Source: Sitta carolinensis (lineage: Eukaryota > Chordata > Aves > Passeriformes > Sittidae). Taken from it: a stretch of 64,000 bases of DNA. Below the pieces are notes generated by a model. The model was not told the DNA's origin and did no database searches. It saw nothing but the letters and a program-made list of their open reading frames with translations. Position numbers and translations under genes: made by a program. The number at the start of each line of letters is the position of its first letter. Position 1 is the first letter of the stretch. The stretch covers positions 434,001 to 498,000 of the forward strand of contig CM063299.1 of the NCBI GenBank assembly GCA_032173965.1, written 5' to 3'. Shown in pieces: positions 13,156-25,907 of this stretch.

Positions 13156-13806
13156 GGGCTGCTGGAGCCCCGCGGGCACGGCTGGAGCCGCACAGCCCCG
13201 CACAGCCCCGCACAGCCCCGCACAGCCCCGCGGGCACGGCTGGAGCCCCGCACAGCCCCGCACGGCCCCGCGGGCACGGCTGGAGCCCCGCACAGCCCGC
13301 ACGGCCCGCGGGCACGGCTGGAGCCCCGCACAGCCCCGCACAGCCCCGCGGGCACGGCTGGAGCCCCGCACACCCCACAGCCCGCACAGCCCCGCGGCAC
13401 GGCTGGAGCCCGCACAGCCCCGCACAGCCCTCACAGCCGCGGGCACGGCTGGAGCCCCGCACAGCCCCGCACAGCCCCGCACAGCCCCGCACCAGCCCCG
13501 CGGGCACGGCTGGAGCCCGCACAGCCCCGCACAGCCCCGCGGGCACGGCTGGAGCCCCGCACAGCCCCGGGGCAGGCTGGAGCCCCGCCAGCCCCGCACA
13601 GCCCCGCACAGCCCCGCGGGCACGGCTGGAGCCCCGCACAGCCCCGCACAGCCCCGCGGGCACGGCTGGAGCCCCGCACAGCCCCGCGGGCACGGCTGGA
13701 GCCCCGCACAGCCCCGCACGGCCCCGCGGGCACGGCTGGAGCCCCGCACAGCCCCGCACAGCCCCGCGGGCACGGCTGGAGCCCCGCACAGCCCCGCACG
13801 GCCCGC
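13156..13806. repeat. GC-rich minisatellite B, 10-bp subunit in 30/40-bp units
   Basis: Units are built from a 20-bp block, CGGGCACGGCTGGAGCCCCG, followed by one to four copies of a 10-bp block CACAGCCCCG (sometimes CACGGCCCCG). Complete units are therefore mostly 30 or 40 bp, with a few longer. Lengths drift by one base where a C is lost. Because units are usually multiples of 10, all three plus-strand frames stay open for hundreds of codons (for example 12901-13920). Those frames translate to Pro/Ala/Gly/Arg-rich low-complexity sequence and are not supported as genes. Confidence 0.95.
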
Positions 13807-16800
13807 CTGCCCCGCCCGCAGCGCTCCGAGGCAGCGGCTGCCGCTCTCCCTGCTGTGCAGATGTCCGTGCGGAGTCAGAGCTGTGAAGATGCCGTCTATT
13901 GCTTTTTGTCCCAAGTGTAACGGGATGCAAAAGCTCATCCTTGTGGTCAGGTGTGCAGAATTGCCCAGGTCCCCCCAGTCCCGCAGCTCACCAGCTGCTG
14001 GGGCAACTCCCCTGCTCTCCCTCCAGTCAACGTGGGGGCACCAGCCAGCCTGGCTGGGGGGAAATCACCTTCCAGCAAGGGACACTGATACCTGCACTGC
14101 TTATCTGATCCTTCAATCGTGAAGGATTTAGGCTAATCACCAATCTTCACTAGTTGTGTTGCTGTTGTAAAAGTAACTGTGGTGAGTGACGTGCATCTGC
14201 AGGATTAAAATCACCAAGTGCTTTCCAAGGAGCAGTGTTTCCATCCTTGTGGAGGATGGTGACCATGGCAGTGTGTCTAGGGCTCTAATGGCAGTGGTGG
14301 GCTCCGGAGGTCGTGTGTGTGATTCTTCGCAGGTTGCTCTATGCAGGTAGTTTCACTTATGCAACTTGTGCTATTAAAATCACCTGGTACTGGCAAGCAG
14401 AGGGGCTCGAAAATTCAGGCATGGATGGAAAGGAGAGGAGACACGATGGCTGGCACTGGAAGTGCAGAAAGGAGGGAGAAGTCTTTGTTACTCTCCATTT
14501 TTGTGGTACGGAGGATGTACAGTGTTGACCTTGGGGCTCCTCTGCAGAAAAGCAGATTTATAATTCTTAGGAGATTGCTGCATTTTTACAGGAGATTTGG
14601 GTGAATATATAACTGCCTCCATAGGAGCCTTTCATCATTTAGCATCCTACTGATGCCTGCTTTTCCTCTCCACAGGAATCCTGCCCGGGAATGATTGTAA
14701 ATTACAAGGCAGAAATCTTTGATCACTAACCAATTAACTCCCTTCTTTTCAACATGTAAAGCTCTGTACAAGGGAGCATCAATAACTTCAGTATGGAGAG
14801 AAACATTTAAATTTAACATATTGGGAAGATGGTTACCTGCTACTTATTCCTGAACAGAAAATTTCTTCTGTGGTTCGTTTAGACTGTTCCTTTCAATGTA
14901 GGCACAAATCCAGAGTGTGAATACTGGTGCTTTCTACATCTGCTCTTACAAAAACTGAAATCTTCTAGTCAAACATAAAATTTTATACTTCATAGGTTAT
15001 TCCAGTGAGAAGTAATATATTGTTGTAAGCAGAGAGATTGAGATGGAAAGAGGTTGCTCGCTCCTTACCTTTGACTTTTTTTCTTGGGCCATAATGGGAA
15101 GCAGTGAAATAATCAAGGTGTGCCTCAGCTTCGGGAGTGGGCACAGCCTTGGCTTCAGCACTCCCCTGCCCTCATGGTCACAGTGCTCAGCTGGAGCCAG
15201 TGCTCTCAGGGATCACCTTCCTCCTGCAGTTTAGAGCCACAAAGAGAAAAACTTGCTTTCCTTCTTAATGAAGCACTTTCCAATTGTAATTCTGCATGAT
15301 TTACTTATTTTTAGAGATTTTTTTATACTTTCCAGAGGGCAAACTCTGCTTCTAGGGCTGAGTGTCAGCATGGTTTCAGCCAACACACAAGGGACTGAAG
15401 GCAGATGTGAGTTGCCCCTTGACGTGAGCAGAGGCAGCAGCTCACCAAGTGATCCTGTTTGCAGAGTTAGGTTTGGTGTTTGCAAATTTTTGACCTTCTA
15501 GAAATTATTGTTGACTTTTAGCAGAGTGTCAAGTTCTCATTTTCTAGTAAGTTTAGGGCTTTTATTTTTTTTAACTCTACGCTATCTTACTCATTCCTTC
15601 CCAGCGGGAAGTGCCCCACATACTGAATCCAGCAGTGGCAGCCACAGAATTAGACTCTCACTTCCCCTGTGAAAACATCACAAAGTTTCTCTTGATTTTT
15701 GTTCTACTTTCATTAAGCCCATGAAGTGATTTTTAGCTGTAAAATAAGTTTTACTGACTCTTGCTCTCCCAAAGCAGGTATCTAAAATAAACCTGGTGAT
15801 TATTAGCTAGCTGTGTTGCAGTAACTATTAAAAAACAGGGGGGGACATTAGTGTCACCACTGAATCAGGCAGATCTTGTCATGGAAAACAAGCTTTCAAG
15901 GTAGAAAAAAACCAAACAGCCTCAAACAAGTGGTGTCAGGGTAAACAGAGATGGGTGAGGAGTCCCTTTCCCAAGGCCACAGCAGATCCAGGAGTAAAGC
16001 TGGGCATCACTCTGAAAGAAGGCTCCTCATGCTCTCTTGGAGCTCTGCAGAAGCCCTGGCAGCTCTGAGGGGCTGCTGGGCATGGGGGGCTTCTGGAGTC
16101 CAGCTGGGGAGAAGTATGGCTGGACCACCCTCTTCTGCCATTTTTTTGAAGAGCAAAACAGTTTAATTTATTTTCTTTAGCTCAATATTTTACAGCAAAA
16201 AGAAACTTTCCTGCTAAGATGTCTTAAAGTAAATGTATAATTTGGGTGTTATGGGTATGTCTTCATTCACGATCAGTAGATAATTGCATTAAACTCTCTT
16301 TAGCTGGAGAGATTTGAAATTATATTAAACCCAGCAGTCACATCCCTACCCAAACGACATAGATCACTTACAAACTGAGATGCTCCCTTCTGCCCTCAAA
16401 CCAAAAGCCCTTTCAGAAGAGCAGTGTTACCACCCACCACCTGTCTCTCCAGCTGTCAAGATCCTGAGCCCGTTCATTAACCACAGGCAGCTCTTTTAAA
16501 TTATTAAATTATTAAACCTGATTGTACATTTTCTGGAGACCATTGAGCTGAACTGACAAATATCCTCTCTATGCTAGTGTCTGGTTTATGAGCTCTACTC
16601 TGGAGGACAAGCCTTTCTCCATCATTTTGGTCACATTCCTTGAACTGTCCCTGATGGAACCAGTGCTTGGCACAGGGCATAGGGCTGGCAAGGGCCCAGC
16701 TGTCTGCTGCCTCATGGCTGTGTTATCCTGGGCTCCAAGAACCTGGCAGAGGATTCTATCCACTAGGTTTACACTAGCCTGTGCTCAAATGCAGTTTCAA

Positions 16801-19800
16801 AGGTCTATTGTGTTTAGGGGCTTTTTTTCCTTAGAAGTGAGTCACAAAAAATTACAGTAAAAATGGGGTGGAAGTGGATTTTCTTCCTTTTATTAGATTG
16901 GTTTTATTTACAGTCCAGTTACAGCGTAACAGCCTGCTGAATATCCACGAGGCCACCAGGCAATCTACAAAAAAACGTAATCCAAAAGCAAAGAAGCAAG
17001 GGAAGAAGGAAAGCAACTTGCCCTGTGGTAGAATTAAAAGTGAAGCCCAAGAATAGCATGTGATCGGGGAACACAATAAAGCAAAGGCTGTTTCAGGAGA
17101 GATTTCACATGTCACATAACCACTGCTCTTCATCCCAGAGGGCTCTGCACACATGGATGACCTGCATGCCTTTGTACCCTGCTGAGGGCTCACCCTTTTA
17201 CAGATGAGAAACAGGAGTTTATTTAAATCAAAGGTGGCTGGAATAATCCAGCACAAACATTGAATTTCAAAGCCACTCTTCCTCCAGCCCTCCCTGCCAG
17301 GCTCACAGCAGAAGGCCAGGAAGATGCTGCTTGGGGTAGGCTTGGGCTGCTCTGCCCGGGCTCTTCCCAGGGCTGCTGTGGTCAGTGGGCTCCTCATGCG
17401 GGGTCTGCCAGCCACAGCCCGGTGCTGGCTCAGTGGCTGTGGTGCCCCAGCCCCAGTGTGTGGCCCCGTGTGCACTCCCGAGGTGGTGGGAGAGAGCCTG
17501 GCAGATGGGGGCAGGTACATGCAAGCTGCTGATGGAGCCCAGGGCTGCAGCAGGCAGGAGCAGCCAGAGCAGGAGCCAGCTAAGCAGAAATATTGGCCTA
17601 CATTTGTTCCTCCGCCTGGTGGAAGGCATGCGAGTTTCTATGGCAACTTGTGTTTTCTGTTCGTCAGGCCTACTGACTCACTTCTGGGGGAGCCGTGAAG
17701 AAAAAAGATTGTTTTCTGTCTGTGCCAAGTCAAGTGGCTCTTTTCCTGCAGACCAGAGCTCTTGTCTGAGGGCTTCTGGTCAGGGTTTGTGACTGGTGTG
17801 ACTTCGCAGCATCAATTTAGGGCCACGAGAAAAGACAGTCAAATGTGACAACATCCTCATCCCCTTGAGAATACACTGGCAATGAGTTAAGTTTATCTTC
17901 ATTACAAGAGGACAACAGCCCAGCTGGAGCCCTGGGACAGTCAGGCTGGTGCTGGTGGCAGCACAGAGCTGTGCAGGAGGGCAGCATGGTGGCTGCTAGC
18001 ATGTGCCTGTGCCATGGGGTAGCCCAGAGCACACACCCTGTGAGACTGTGAGTGCTGGGGGATAAAATTACCAGAGAGGCACAAAGGAGATGTTGCTGAG
18101 GTAATTTCTTAGGGGAAATCAGAGCTGGCGAGGGCATGGCTCAGTGGGAGGAGTGGATGCATGTGCAGGGCATGGAGCCAGGAAGAGTAGAACACGTTCC
18201 TTCCTGAGCATCTCAACTTTTCTAACTGAGAAACTTTCCTGGTTAACAAAGCTCGATTTTCCAGCAGAGCCCAGAGATGCTGAGCAACCATTTTTCCTTG
18301 AAATGGAGGGGAGCTTTGCATCCACTGAAATTCCCAGCTATTATACCCTAGAGAACACTGTGAACACTCGCACAACCAGCAATTCTTCTGATGCTTCTTC
18401 TTTTGCCTAATCACAAACATATGGTACACTTCAGGGGAGATTATCCTTACATTGTTAGCTTTAAAATGCAGTTTTCTTCCAGCTTTCCAAGCTTACAGCA
18501 GATATCTGGTTAAAGGCTAGAGCAGAAATAAAACGTTAACACGGCACGACCTTGGTCAATCAGTTAATCTTTCTCTACCCTATTTACTCCAGCAAAATAA
18601 AAATCCATCCCCACACACTGCAGAGTGCTTTGAGATCCTGGGGTGAAAGGTACATCATAAGCTAGAGTATTAATTATTGAAGGCCTGTGGTGCTGAAGGG
18701 AATGCAAATGAATTTACTGTTGGTGTTTGTGCACAGCTGAGATGTGCATCGGTCGTGGAGGTTCAGCCCCTGGGCTTCTGAACAACTCCAAGGTGTGTGA
18801 GGGCCCCAGCTGCAGCAGTACTGCTATTCCAGGGAGTAAGGACAGTGTAAAAGACTTTGTCACCGTTTGACATGGAGCTCCTTGTTAGGTACCCTGTGAG
18901 GGGAGGCCGGGATGCAGGCAGCTCTGCGCTGCCACCGCAGAATGGCGCGTGGCTACCTGTGCGTGGTGTGAGGGGCAGAGCCTCTCGTTCCCTGCAGCTA
19001 TTGCAACTTCGAGGTTTTGTGGGAAAACCTATTCTTAAATTGCTCATAAATGGGTTTTCTGGCTGTTACATTAAGCTGGTTTACACAGCATACAGCATTG
19101 ATTTTTAGATTTGAGAGTGCTGAATAATTTATGTGCACATTGCCTCCTAAACCAGACTGTGGCTGTGACGGCCCTGGCCCTTCCCAGAGCAGACACTGAC
19201 AACTGTGGTGGATACAGCCAAACTATCAACTGTCTTACTTTTCAGTATCTGCTTTGAAAAAGGCAGGTCATTTCTGACATCATTTTGTTACCAAGATTTT
19301 ATTTTAAAGTGTCCAGGAGTGTTATCCCACTGCAAGTACAAAGCATGATTTTTAGAGCTACTGTTCCTTAAAACATGCTTTCACTATCATTCCATTTTAA
19401 CATGGCCATATATTATGATATCCAATTGTTTGATACAAGCATGAGTACACAGAAACAGCAAAAGGAAAATTGTCTTTTTATGAACCATGAAGCTGTTTAT
19501 CAGAAATCTAAATAAAATCCTTTTTCAGACCTTTTAGCAAATTGAATTGGCTTGTGCCATTCAAGCACTTCTATTTTTCACATGTATATTGTAGAATACA
19601 TTTAAAAATAGAAGTGGGTGTAGACACAGAATTTAGCTGGTGTTTGCACTGTCCTTGTGCAGAGACTGTCTCTGAAGAACTTAATTCACTCCTGTGTGGG
19701 TTTAAGCCATGTTCACACATTGATGATAGGTTTGTAATTTTTCTAACCACTGCATTTTATTTTTAATATTCTGCATCATTACTGACTGTAGCAAACAGAG

Positions 19801-19944
19801 CAGAATGTGTCCACTTTTCCCTTCCACTGGGTCAGCTTTGGTTAAATCATCAAAGGCAAGAAATGTCTATTAAGTGTTCTTTTGCTGAGTCCTCAATTTA
19901 ATGAACTTGCAGGGAGCAGCAAATATTCTTCCTCCTATTTTCTG
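13807..19944. other. Intergenic DNA, no gene seen
   Basis: About 6 kb of average composition without an identifiable exon, RNA gene or full-length mobile element. A short AT direct repeat (TTAAATTATTAAATTATTAAA) lies near 16496-16516. Open frames in the 17.3-17.8 kb part overlap each other on both strands and reflect GC content rather than coding sequence. Confidence 0.6.
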
Positions 19945-20234
19945 TAGCCCGGTTCCTGCGTCCCTCGGAGGTCGCAGCCTCCCTGGAGAGCAGCCTGACG
20001 CTGCCGAACGCTGCTCCAGAATGCCTCTCTTCAGCAGCCCCGTCATAATCTCCCTTAAATACACCAGCTCCCGTCCATCGGGGGCTGACCCTCGGGAACT
20101 GCTGCGGGATCGCTGCGGGATCGCTGCGGGATCGCTGCGGGGGCTCCCTCTGCCGGCGGCTGCCGGGACTGCCGGGCGGCCCCGGGCTCGGTCCCGCAGC
20201 TGGAGAGCCGCGGACAGGGGCTCGGGAATAGGGC
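19945..20234. promoter_or_regulatory. CpG-rich unique flank of array C with a 12-bp triplicate
   Basis: Non-repetitive CpG-dense sequence leads into array C. It contains a small tandem repeat at about 20103-20140 in which the 12-bp unit GCGGGATCGCTG occurs three times. An AT-rich TTAAATA stretch sits just upstream near 20055-20061. The layout resembles a small CpG-island promoter, but no transcript or exon can be assigned from the sequence. Confidence 0.3.
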
Positions 20235-21115
20235 CCAGCGCTGCCCCGGGGGTCCCAGCGCCTCCCCGGGGGTCCCAGCGCTGCCCCGGGGGTCTCAGTG
20301 CTGCCCCGGGGGGCCCAGCGCTGCCCCGGGGGTCTCAGTGCTGCCCCGGGGGTACCAGCGCCTCCCCGGGGCTCTCAGCGCTGCCCCGGGGGTCCCAGCG
20401 CTGCCTCGGGGGTCCCAGCGCTGCCCCGGGGTCCCAGCGCTGCCCCGGGGGTCCCAGCGCCTCCCCGGGGGTCCCAGCGCCTCCCCGGGGGTCCCAGCGC
20501 CTCCCCGGGGTCCCAGCGCTGCCCCGGGGGTCTCAGTGCTGCCCCGGGGGGCCCAGCGCTGCCCCGGGGGTCTCAGTGCTGCCCCGGGGGTACCAGCGCC
20601 TCCCCGGGGCTCTCAGCGCTGCCCCGGGGGTCCCAGCGCTGCCTGGGGTCCCAGCGCTGCCCCGGGGGTACCAGCGCTGCCCCGGGGGTCCCAGCGCCTC
20701 CCCGGGGGTCCCAGCGCTGCCCCGGGGCTCTCAGTGCTTCCCCGGGGGTCCCAGCGCTGCCCGGGGGTCCCAGCGCCTCCCCGGGGGTCCCAGCGCTGCC
20801 TCGGGGGTCCAGCGCTGCCCGGGGGTCCCAGCGCTGCCCCTGGGTCCCAGCGCTGCCCGGGGCTCTCAGCGCTGCCCCTGGGTCCCAGCGCTGCTCCTGG
20901 GTCCCAGCGCTGCCTCGGGGGTCCCAGCGTCTCCCCGGGGGTCCCAGCGCTGCCCCGGAGGTCCCAGCGCCTCCCCGGGGGTCCCAGCGCTGCCCGGGGG
21001 TCCCAGCGCTGCCCGGGGGGCCCAGCGCCTGCCCGGGGGCCCAGCGCCTGCCCGAGGGTCTCAGCGCTGCCCCGGGGCTCTCAGTGCTGCCCCTGGGTCC
21101 CAGCGCCCCCAGCGC
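20235..21115. repeat. GC-rich minisatellite C, 20-bp unit, about 44 copies
   Basis: The consensus unit is GCTGCCCCGGGGGTCCCAGC. Recurrent variants are CCTCCCCGGGGG, GTCTCAGTGCTG, GTACCAGCGCC and GCTCTCAGCGCTG. Each unit has a CCCCGGGG palindrome. A higher-order duplication is visible: 20283-20405 is repeated at 20521-20643 without a difference I can find, an offset of 238 bp. The later part (after about 20815) has more decayed units such as CCCCTGGG. Stop codons are rare in plus-strand frames, giving false open frames of up to 440 codons. Confidence 0.95.
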
Positions 21116-24100
21116 TGTCGCGGCGGTTCATTTACGCAGAACACGGTCGGGTCAAAATCTGTCGGTAGCTGTCGTCTCCAGGGTGCATCACTTGGCACGG
21201 CTTTTAATGCAGTCAAGATGTGACTTCAAGCCATGCAGAGGCCATTCCAGTTCTCAGGGGAGAAGAATTGTTTCTCTGTGTAACCTGCAGGATGAATTCT
21301 ACCATTCCAAGCAGGTATTTTAGTCACAGACCATACTTGCAGCAGACTGTGGTGATGTGTTCGGTGTTTGTGACTCTGTCTGCCGTTGCTCCAGACCTGG
21401 GATACCTCAGCATGCAGCCCGTGGACTTTGGATGGACCTTTCCCTCCCCGTTCCTCAGCAGTTCTGTTGTGCTGAAGTTCCTGGTCCAGTACCAGGGATT
21501 GCTGGGTAAAAGCAGGAGGAACCTGGGCAGTGTCTGAGACCCCGAGCACCCGGTGTCAGCGCTGGCCCAGGGTGGGTGTCAGCTGCTGCTGCGGGAGGAA
21601 TGGGCGAGTTCTCAGCCCTGTCAGCAGATCTCTGTGAGACCTGTTCATCCCACACGTCCTGCTTAACCACTCTCCATGATTAAATATTTACGATAAGAAT
21701 TTATTCATCATTAAAACTCTAAATAAAAGGATTACGGAGAATGTCAGAATGGTTCAGTAAGAAACAGCACTAATTATTTTCACCCTTGTGGGTTTTTCTG
21801 CGTTCAGTGCTTGAATTTCAAAACGAAAATATTGAGATAAACTCCTGCTTTCATGTGAGCACAGTTGGGGGGATTTCTTATTTGGTGTGAAGCCTGAAAA
21901 GGGAGAATTAACACTCATTTAATCATTTATATTCAGTTGTAATTTAGGCCCTGAGCAACAAAGTATTTAAGCAGGAGATAAAACTTTAGGCAGTCACATA
22001 TTCCAGTGACTCCAGACAGATTATTCAGATGCCTGAACTGAAAAGTTGCTTATTCAGAGTGAGGGAAGAGCAGAATTCCCATGTGCTGGAAGCTGAGTCG
22101 TGGAGCCCAGCTGGGGCAGATGGATGCTGAGAGTTTTCAACCCAGGGTGCAAACACAGAGCTCAGTCCCTGCACAGCCACCAGCACTGGGGGTGATGCCC
22201 TGGCTCACAGGGGTTGTGTGACCTCAGAGAAATCAGGAAGTTAATGAGAGTAATTTCTGAGCTGGGGGAAAAGTCACAGAGATGAATACTGCCAGAAAGC
22301 TAAACTCACTGCCGGTCACAGGGGTGCAGAAATCCTGAGGATGGTTTGAGCACAGAGAAGCTGCTGCACAGCCAGAAAGGAAACAAGCAGAAGAGCAGGG
22401 AGGAGATTTCAGATCTCCAGCACTATTGCAGTTATTCTTCCACATCTGCACAGCTGAAGTGATTTTTTTAACATCCATCACATCCCTAGTATAGGATATG
22501 TGTAGGGTATTAGGTGAGTCTTATGCCATTGTAAGACAGTGTCACCCTCAAATGGAGATTTTTCATCTCCTTTCAAATCTTGTCTGTTTTGTGGGGGGAG
22601 AAGGGTAAATACAAGGAAAGATGAGCCCCATAAACACTGCTGCTTTTTCCTGCACTGTCTATATATTAATATCATCATCATTTTATTTAAATAAATCTAA
22701 TCCTATTCAAACTTCATATAATACTGTCAATAACTTTTAAAACAAAGGAAGGCATTTACAACAGCCCAGCTTTATGATTAAGGTATTATCCAAATTCATG
22801 TTTTGGAGTGATTTCCTTCAGGCTCAACTACAGCCACAACATAGTAGAGATGTATCTAATATCTGTGCCATCTGAGTATCATCCAGTGCGATCTAAAGGA
22901 CTGGCTAAACAGGAAATAATACACAGATAAGAAGTAAAATGCCCTGGGCATTCCCTCAAAATAGGTAAAAAGGCTCGCCCTGGAAACTATATATGCTTAT
23001 AAGGAGACCGAAGGTCTAAATTCTCCTAAGTTACATCTAATATTTACAGAAGATGAAAAAAGCATCAGTTAAAGGATTCTACTGAAAGTTTTAAAACCAC
23101 AGCTGGAAACTGAAGAGGGCCCTGTCCCCCTAGTGCAGGGCTGGATGTGGCAGCTGCAGCAGTGCCACCTGCAGTGCCACCTGCTCAGGAGCCACAGCAG
23201 CCCTCCCTTCCTGCCCACGAGTCGTTGTCAGGAGTAGCCCAGGTGAGGAGGACCAGCACAATCCCAAGCAGAGCCCCCGAGGCTGGGCAGCCTGACAGGA
23301 GGGACAGCTCTGACTCCAGGTCAGGCCACTCCACCTCTTGGTGCCCTGAGCCCCTGAGGTCTGTGCCTGGCAGGGCTGTGGAGCTAGCCCAGAGCCTGCT
23401 CTTCCCAAGTGTGGAGCATAATGGGGTAGAAATTGGACCTCTTGGTACTTCTAACACATATGCAAAGTTTTAAACACTGTCCCAAAAGTGTTCACAAAGT
23501 CAAGCCAGATAATGTTAAGTGTCCTGGTTTATCTGGTTTGTCCCCAGTAACTGTGTCAAATGGTTCAGTGAAAAACCTTCCATAAAGCCCTCCAGAGGTA
23601 GATGAACATACAGTTGATGGATTCTAGATGTGTACCAAGCTGCTCCATCAGCCAGGTCAAAAATATTGCAATAAATACATTTAATCAGGAAACATCGCTC
23701 AGATATGAATGTTTAATGATGCTGATTTCTACTGTGAACTGCCAAAGCTAAGAGCCAGCTTAGAAGTCAAGAGCCCACAGAGCTCAAGGTTTCAAAAACA
23801 AACAACTCTCCTTGGAGATTAGCGTTGCAAAAGATGTGAGCAGGCAGAAGAAGGAATGCTTTGCCTCCTGCTAAAGCATTAACCCAGCACAGGACTAAAC
23901 TAATGTACGGCACCTGAAAAGGTTTCTTTGAAAAGCTGTGTGCAATCAAGCACCTTCAGTCAGTCAAAGCACTGCCTCTTGCACGCTCCATAAGCTCCTC
24001 TAATGACTCATTTTTGTTGTCTTGTTTGGGATTTTTTGCCTCACCCACTAAAGCCACAGAGCCCTAGCAGGGTGCAGGGCCAGCAGGTCTCTGGGCTGGG

Positions 24101-25649
24101 CAGGCGCCGTTCATACAGCAGCTTTGATGGCAGAACAGCAGCTCCTTCTTCAAACTGAGTCCGTCTAGAAGGGCACTGTGAACCCGAATGCTCTGTAGGA
24201 TTACACAGAGAGCTGGCTGGGGACAGAACCTGCAGCCGCTGCCCTTTGCTCTTGCACACGCAGCACCGCAGCCCACACCAGCAGCTGGGACTGCAAAGTG
24301 CTCGCCCCAGCTGCGCGCTCCCCTCTGACAGAAGTCCGCGTCTTTGTGGTCAGGATGTCCATGTTCTTGAAGTGCCAGCGGAGCGGTGTAAGCCGTGCAG
24401 AGGGATAGTCCTGCAGCACAGCCAGCCCGAGCTGTGGGTGTCCCGCCGGGGCTCTCTGCTGCTCTCCAGCCGCGTGTGCCGGGCACTGGGCCATCCTCTG
24501 CTGGCACCAGACAGCCCGGGGTTTGAATCTGACATACACAGTCACACACAACACACGCGAAATACACCTGACTGCGTCCAGGATACGGAGGGAAGAACTC
24601 GGGAGCTGTCAGATGCAGTCAGCCCTCGAGCAGCTCTCACGGAGCTCCCTGAGGCCACGTGCATTGCGTGATTTTCAGCAGCGCTCCCGCTGCTGTCACA
24701 CAGGCTGAGCTCAGCACACAGTCCGGGCGGCTGCTCTGGCTGCTGGAACGCATTCGTGCTGGGAAAACTCCTCCGTTCATTGCGGCAGCTGGGAGGAGCC
24801 AGTTTGCAGAGATGATTGGGAAGCAGCTGAAAAGTTCCATGAGAAATGAGCTTGTCCCTCTGTGAGCTACAGCTGCCCAAAGGTACCTCAGGTGAGTTCT
24901 TTTGACCAGGCTTCATCTACGTCTGTACTTTAGCTACCTTTTCTGCTCATAGCTGTCTACATCATCTGCTCCTGTGTGATGACGCTGCCCTCATTACCGT
25001 GAGGAATTCTGATAACGCAGGGATGAGTTCATGGCAAAGCCCAGGAGGAAATGACTCCTTCATGTGCAGAGGAGGATCAGATGAGCGTGCAGTGCATGAG
25101 GCCACCAGTCACACGCTGAGCAAGGACGGGACATCGCCCTGAGCGCCCAGCACGGGCGCTGCGAAACACAAGCATCTTCAGAGTCAGCCCCAAGCTCCAC
25201 AAGCCCGCCTCACAAGGGCTCGGGCTTGCCCCCTTCAGTGGCCATTCCTCAGGGTAGTTTTCGGTTTGTAAATTCCTTAATGTTTGTAGGTAGAATCAAA
25301 ATTCTCATATAAAAATCTAGGTTTTTAAAAATCCTATTCCTCCCGCGAATAGCACCGGGTTTTCTAACCAGTTTATTTTCCCTTTACTTCAGTTATCTTT
25401 TCCCAGCCAAAAAACAGATGTCAGTCAGAGGTAGATACTTAGAATGGACATTTTCCTTGTGGGTAATTGAAGTTCAATTTAGTTTTGCAAGCTACTGACA
25501 AAGGGGCCGTATAAAGGAAAGCGTTGCTCAAGTTAACCGTAGGCAGCCGCAGTGAGAGGTGTTTCCCGGGAAGCAGGTACTGCGAGCGCTGACCCTTTCC
25601 AGCAGGCTCCCTCTTTTCCCTGCTTTTATCCATAAAAAGGGTCCGGCTT
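21116..25649. other. Intergenic DNA upstream of MNT, no gene seen
   Basis: This sequence separates array C from the MNT CpG island. CpG content rises modestly around 24250-24700, where overlapping open frames occur on both strands without any recognisable domain. A CACGTG hexamer lies at 24656-24661. I find no splice-bounded coding sequence and no RNA gene. Distal regulatory elements of MNT could lie here but cannot be identified by reading. Confidence 0.55.
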
Positions 25650-25806
25650 TTCCCTTGCGCGCAGCCGCCCCAGAGCCCTCAGCCTGTGAGCCGGGCCGGC
25701 TCGGGAAGGTCCTGCAGGGACGGGAGCCGTGCGGGGCAGAGCGGGGCGCGGTGCCGCCGGTGCCGGTGCCGGCGCGGGGCGGCCCCGCGGCGGGCGGTGC
25801 GGGCCG

Positions 25807-25812
25807 CACGTG
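25807..25812. promoter_or_regulatory. CACGTG E-box upstream of MNT
   Basis: A canonical palindromic E-box, the preferred site of MAX heterodimers including MNT-MAX and MYC-MAX. It lies about 95 bp upstream of the inverted CCAAT box, so it is likely upstream of the transcription start. Occupancy is an inference. Confidence 0.5.
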
Positions 25813-25902
25813 CGCGGGGCGCGGCGGGCGCGGCCCCTTTAAGGCGCGCGGCGGCGCGGGGCGCCCATGTGGAGGGCAGCACGCGTGTTGTGCTGCGCGC
25901 CC

Positions 25903-25907
25903 ATTGG
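25903..25907 (-). promoter_or_regulatory. Inverted CCAAT box (NF-Y type)
   Basis: ATTGG within CCCATTGGCCC matches the NF-Y pentamer with good flanks (GGCCAATGGG on the minus strand). NF-Y sites usually sit 60-100 bp upstream of TATA-less starts, which would place the MNT start near 25970-26010. Confidence 0.5.

Noticed and set aside
20235..21115. Canonical G-quadruplex array in repeat C
   Set aside because: G-runs are spaced about 15 bases apart, beyond the usual loop limit, and each is paired with a C-run in a CCCCGGGG palindrome, so hairpins are more likely.
23130..23473. Overlapping frames on both strands, considered as a possible exon or transposon remnant
   Set aside because: Neither strand gives a recognisable protein and there are no convincing splice borders. 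The region is simply GC-richer than its surroundings.
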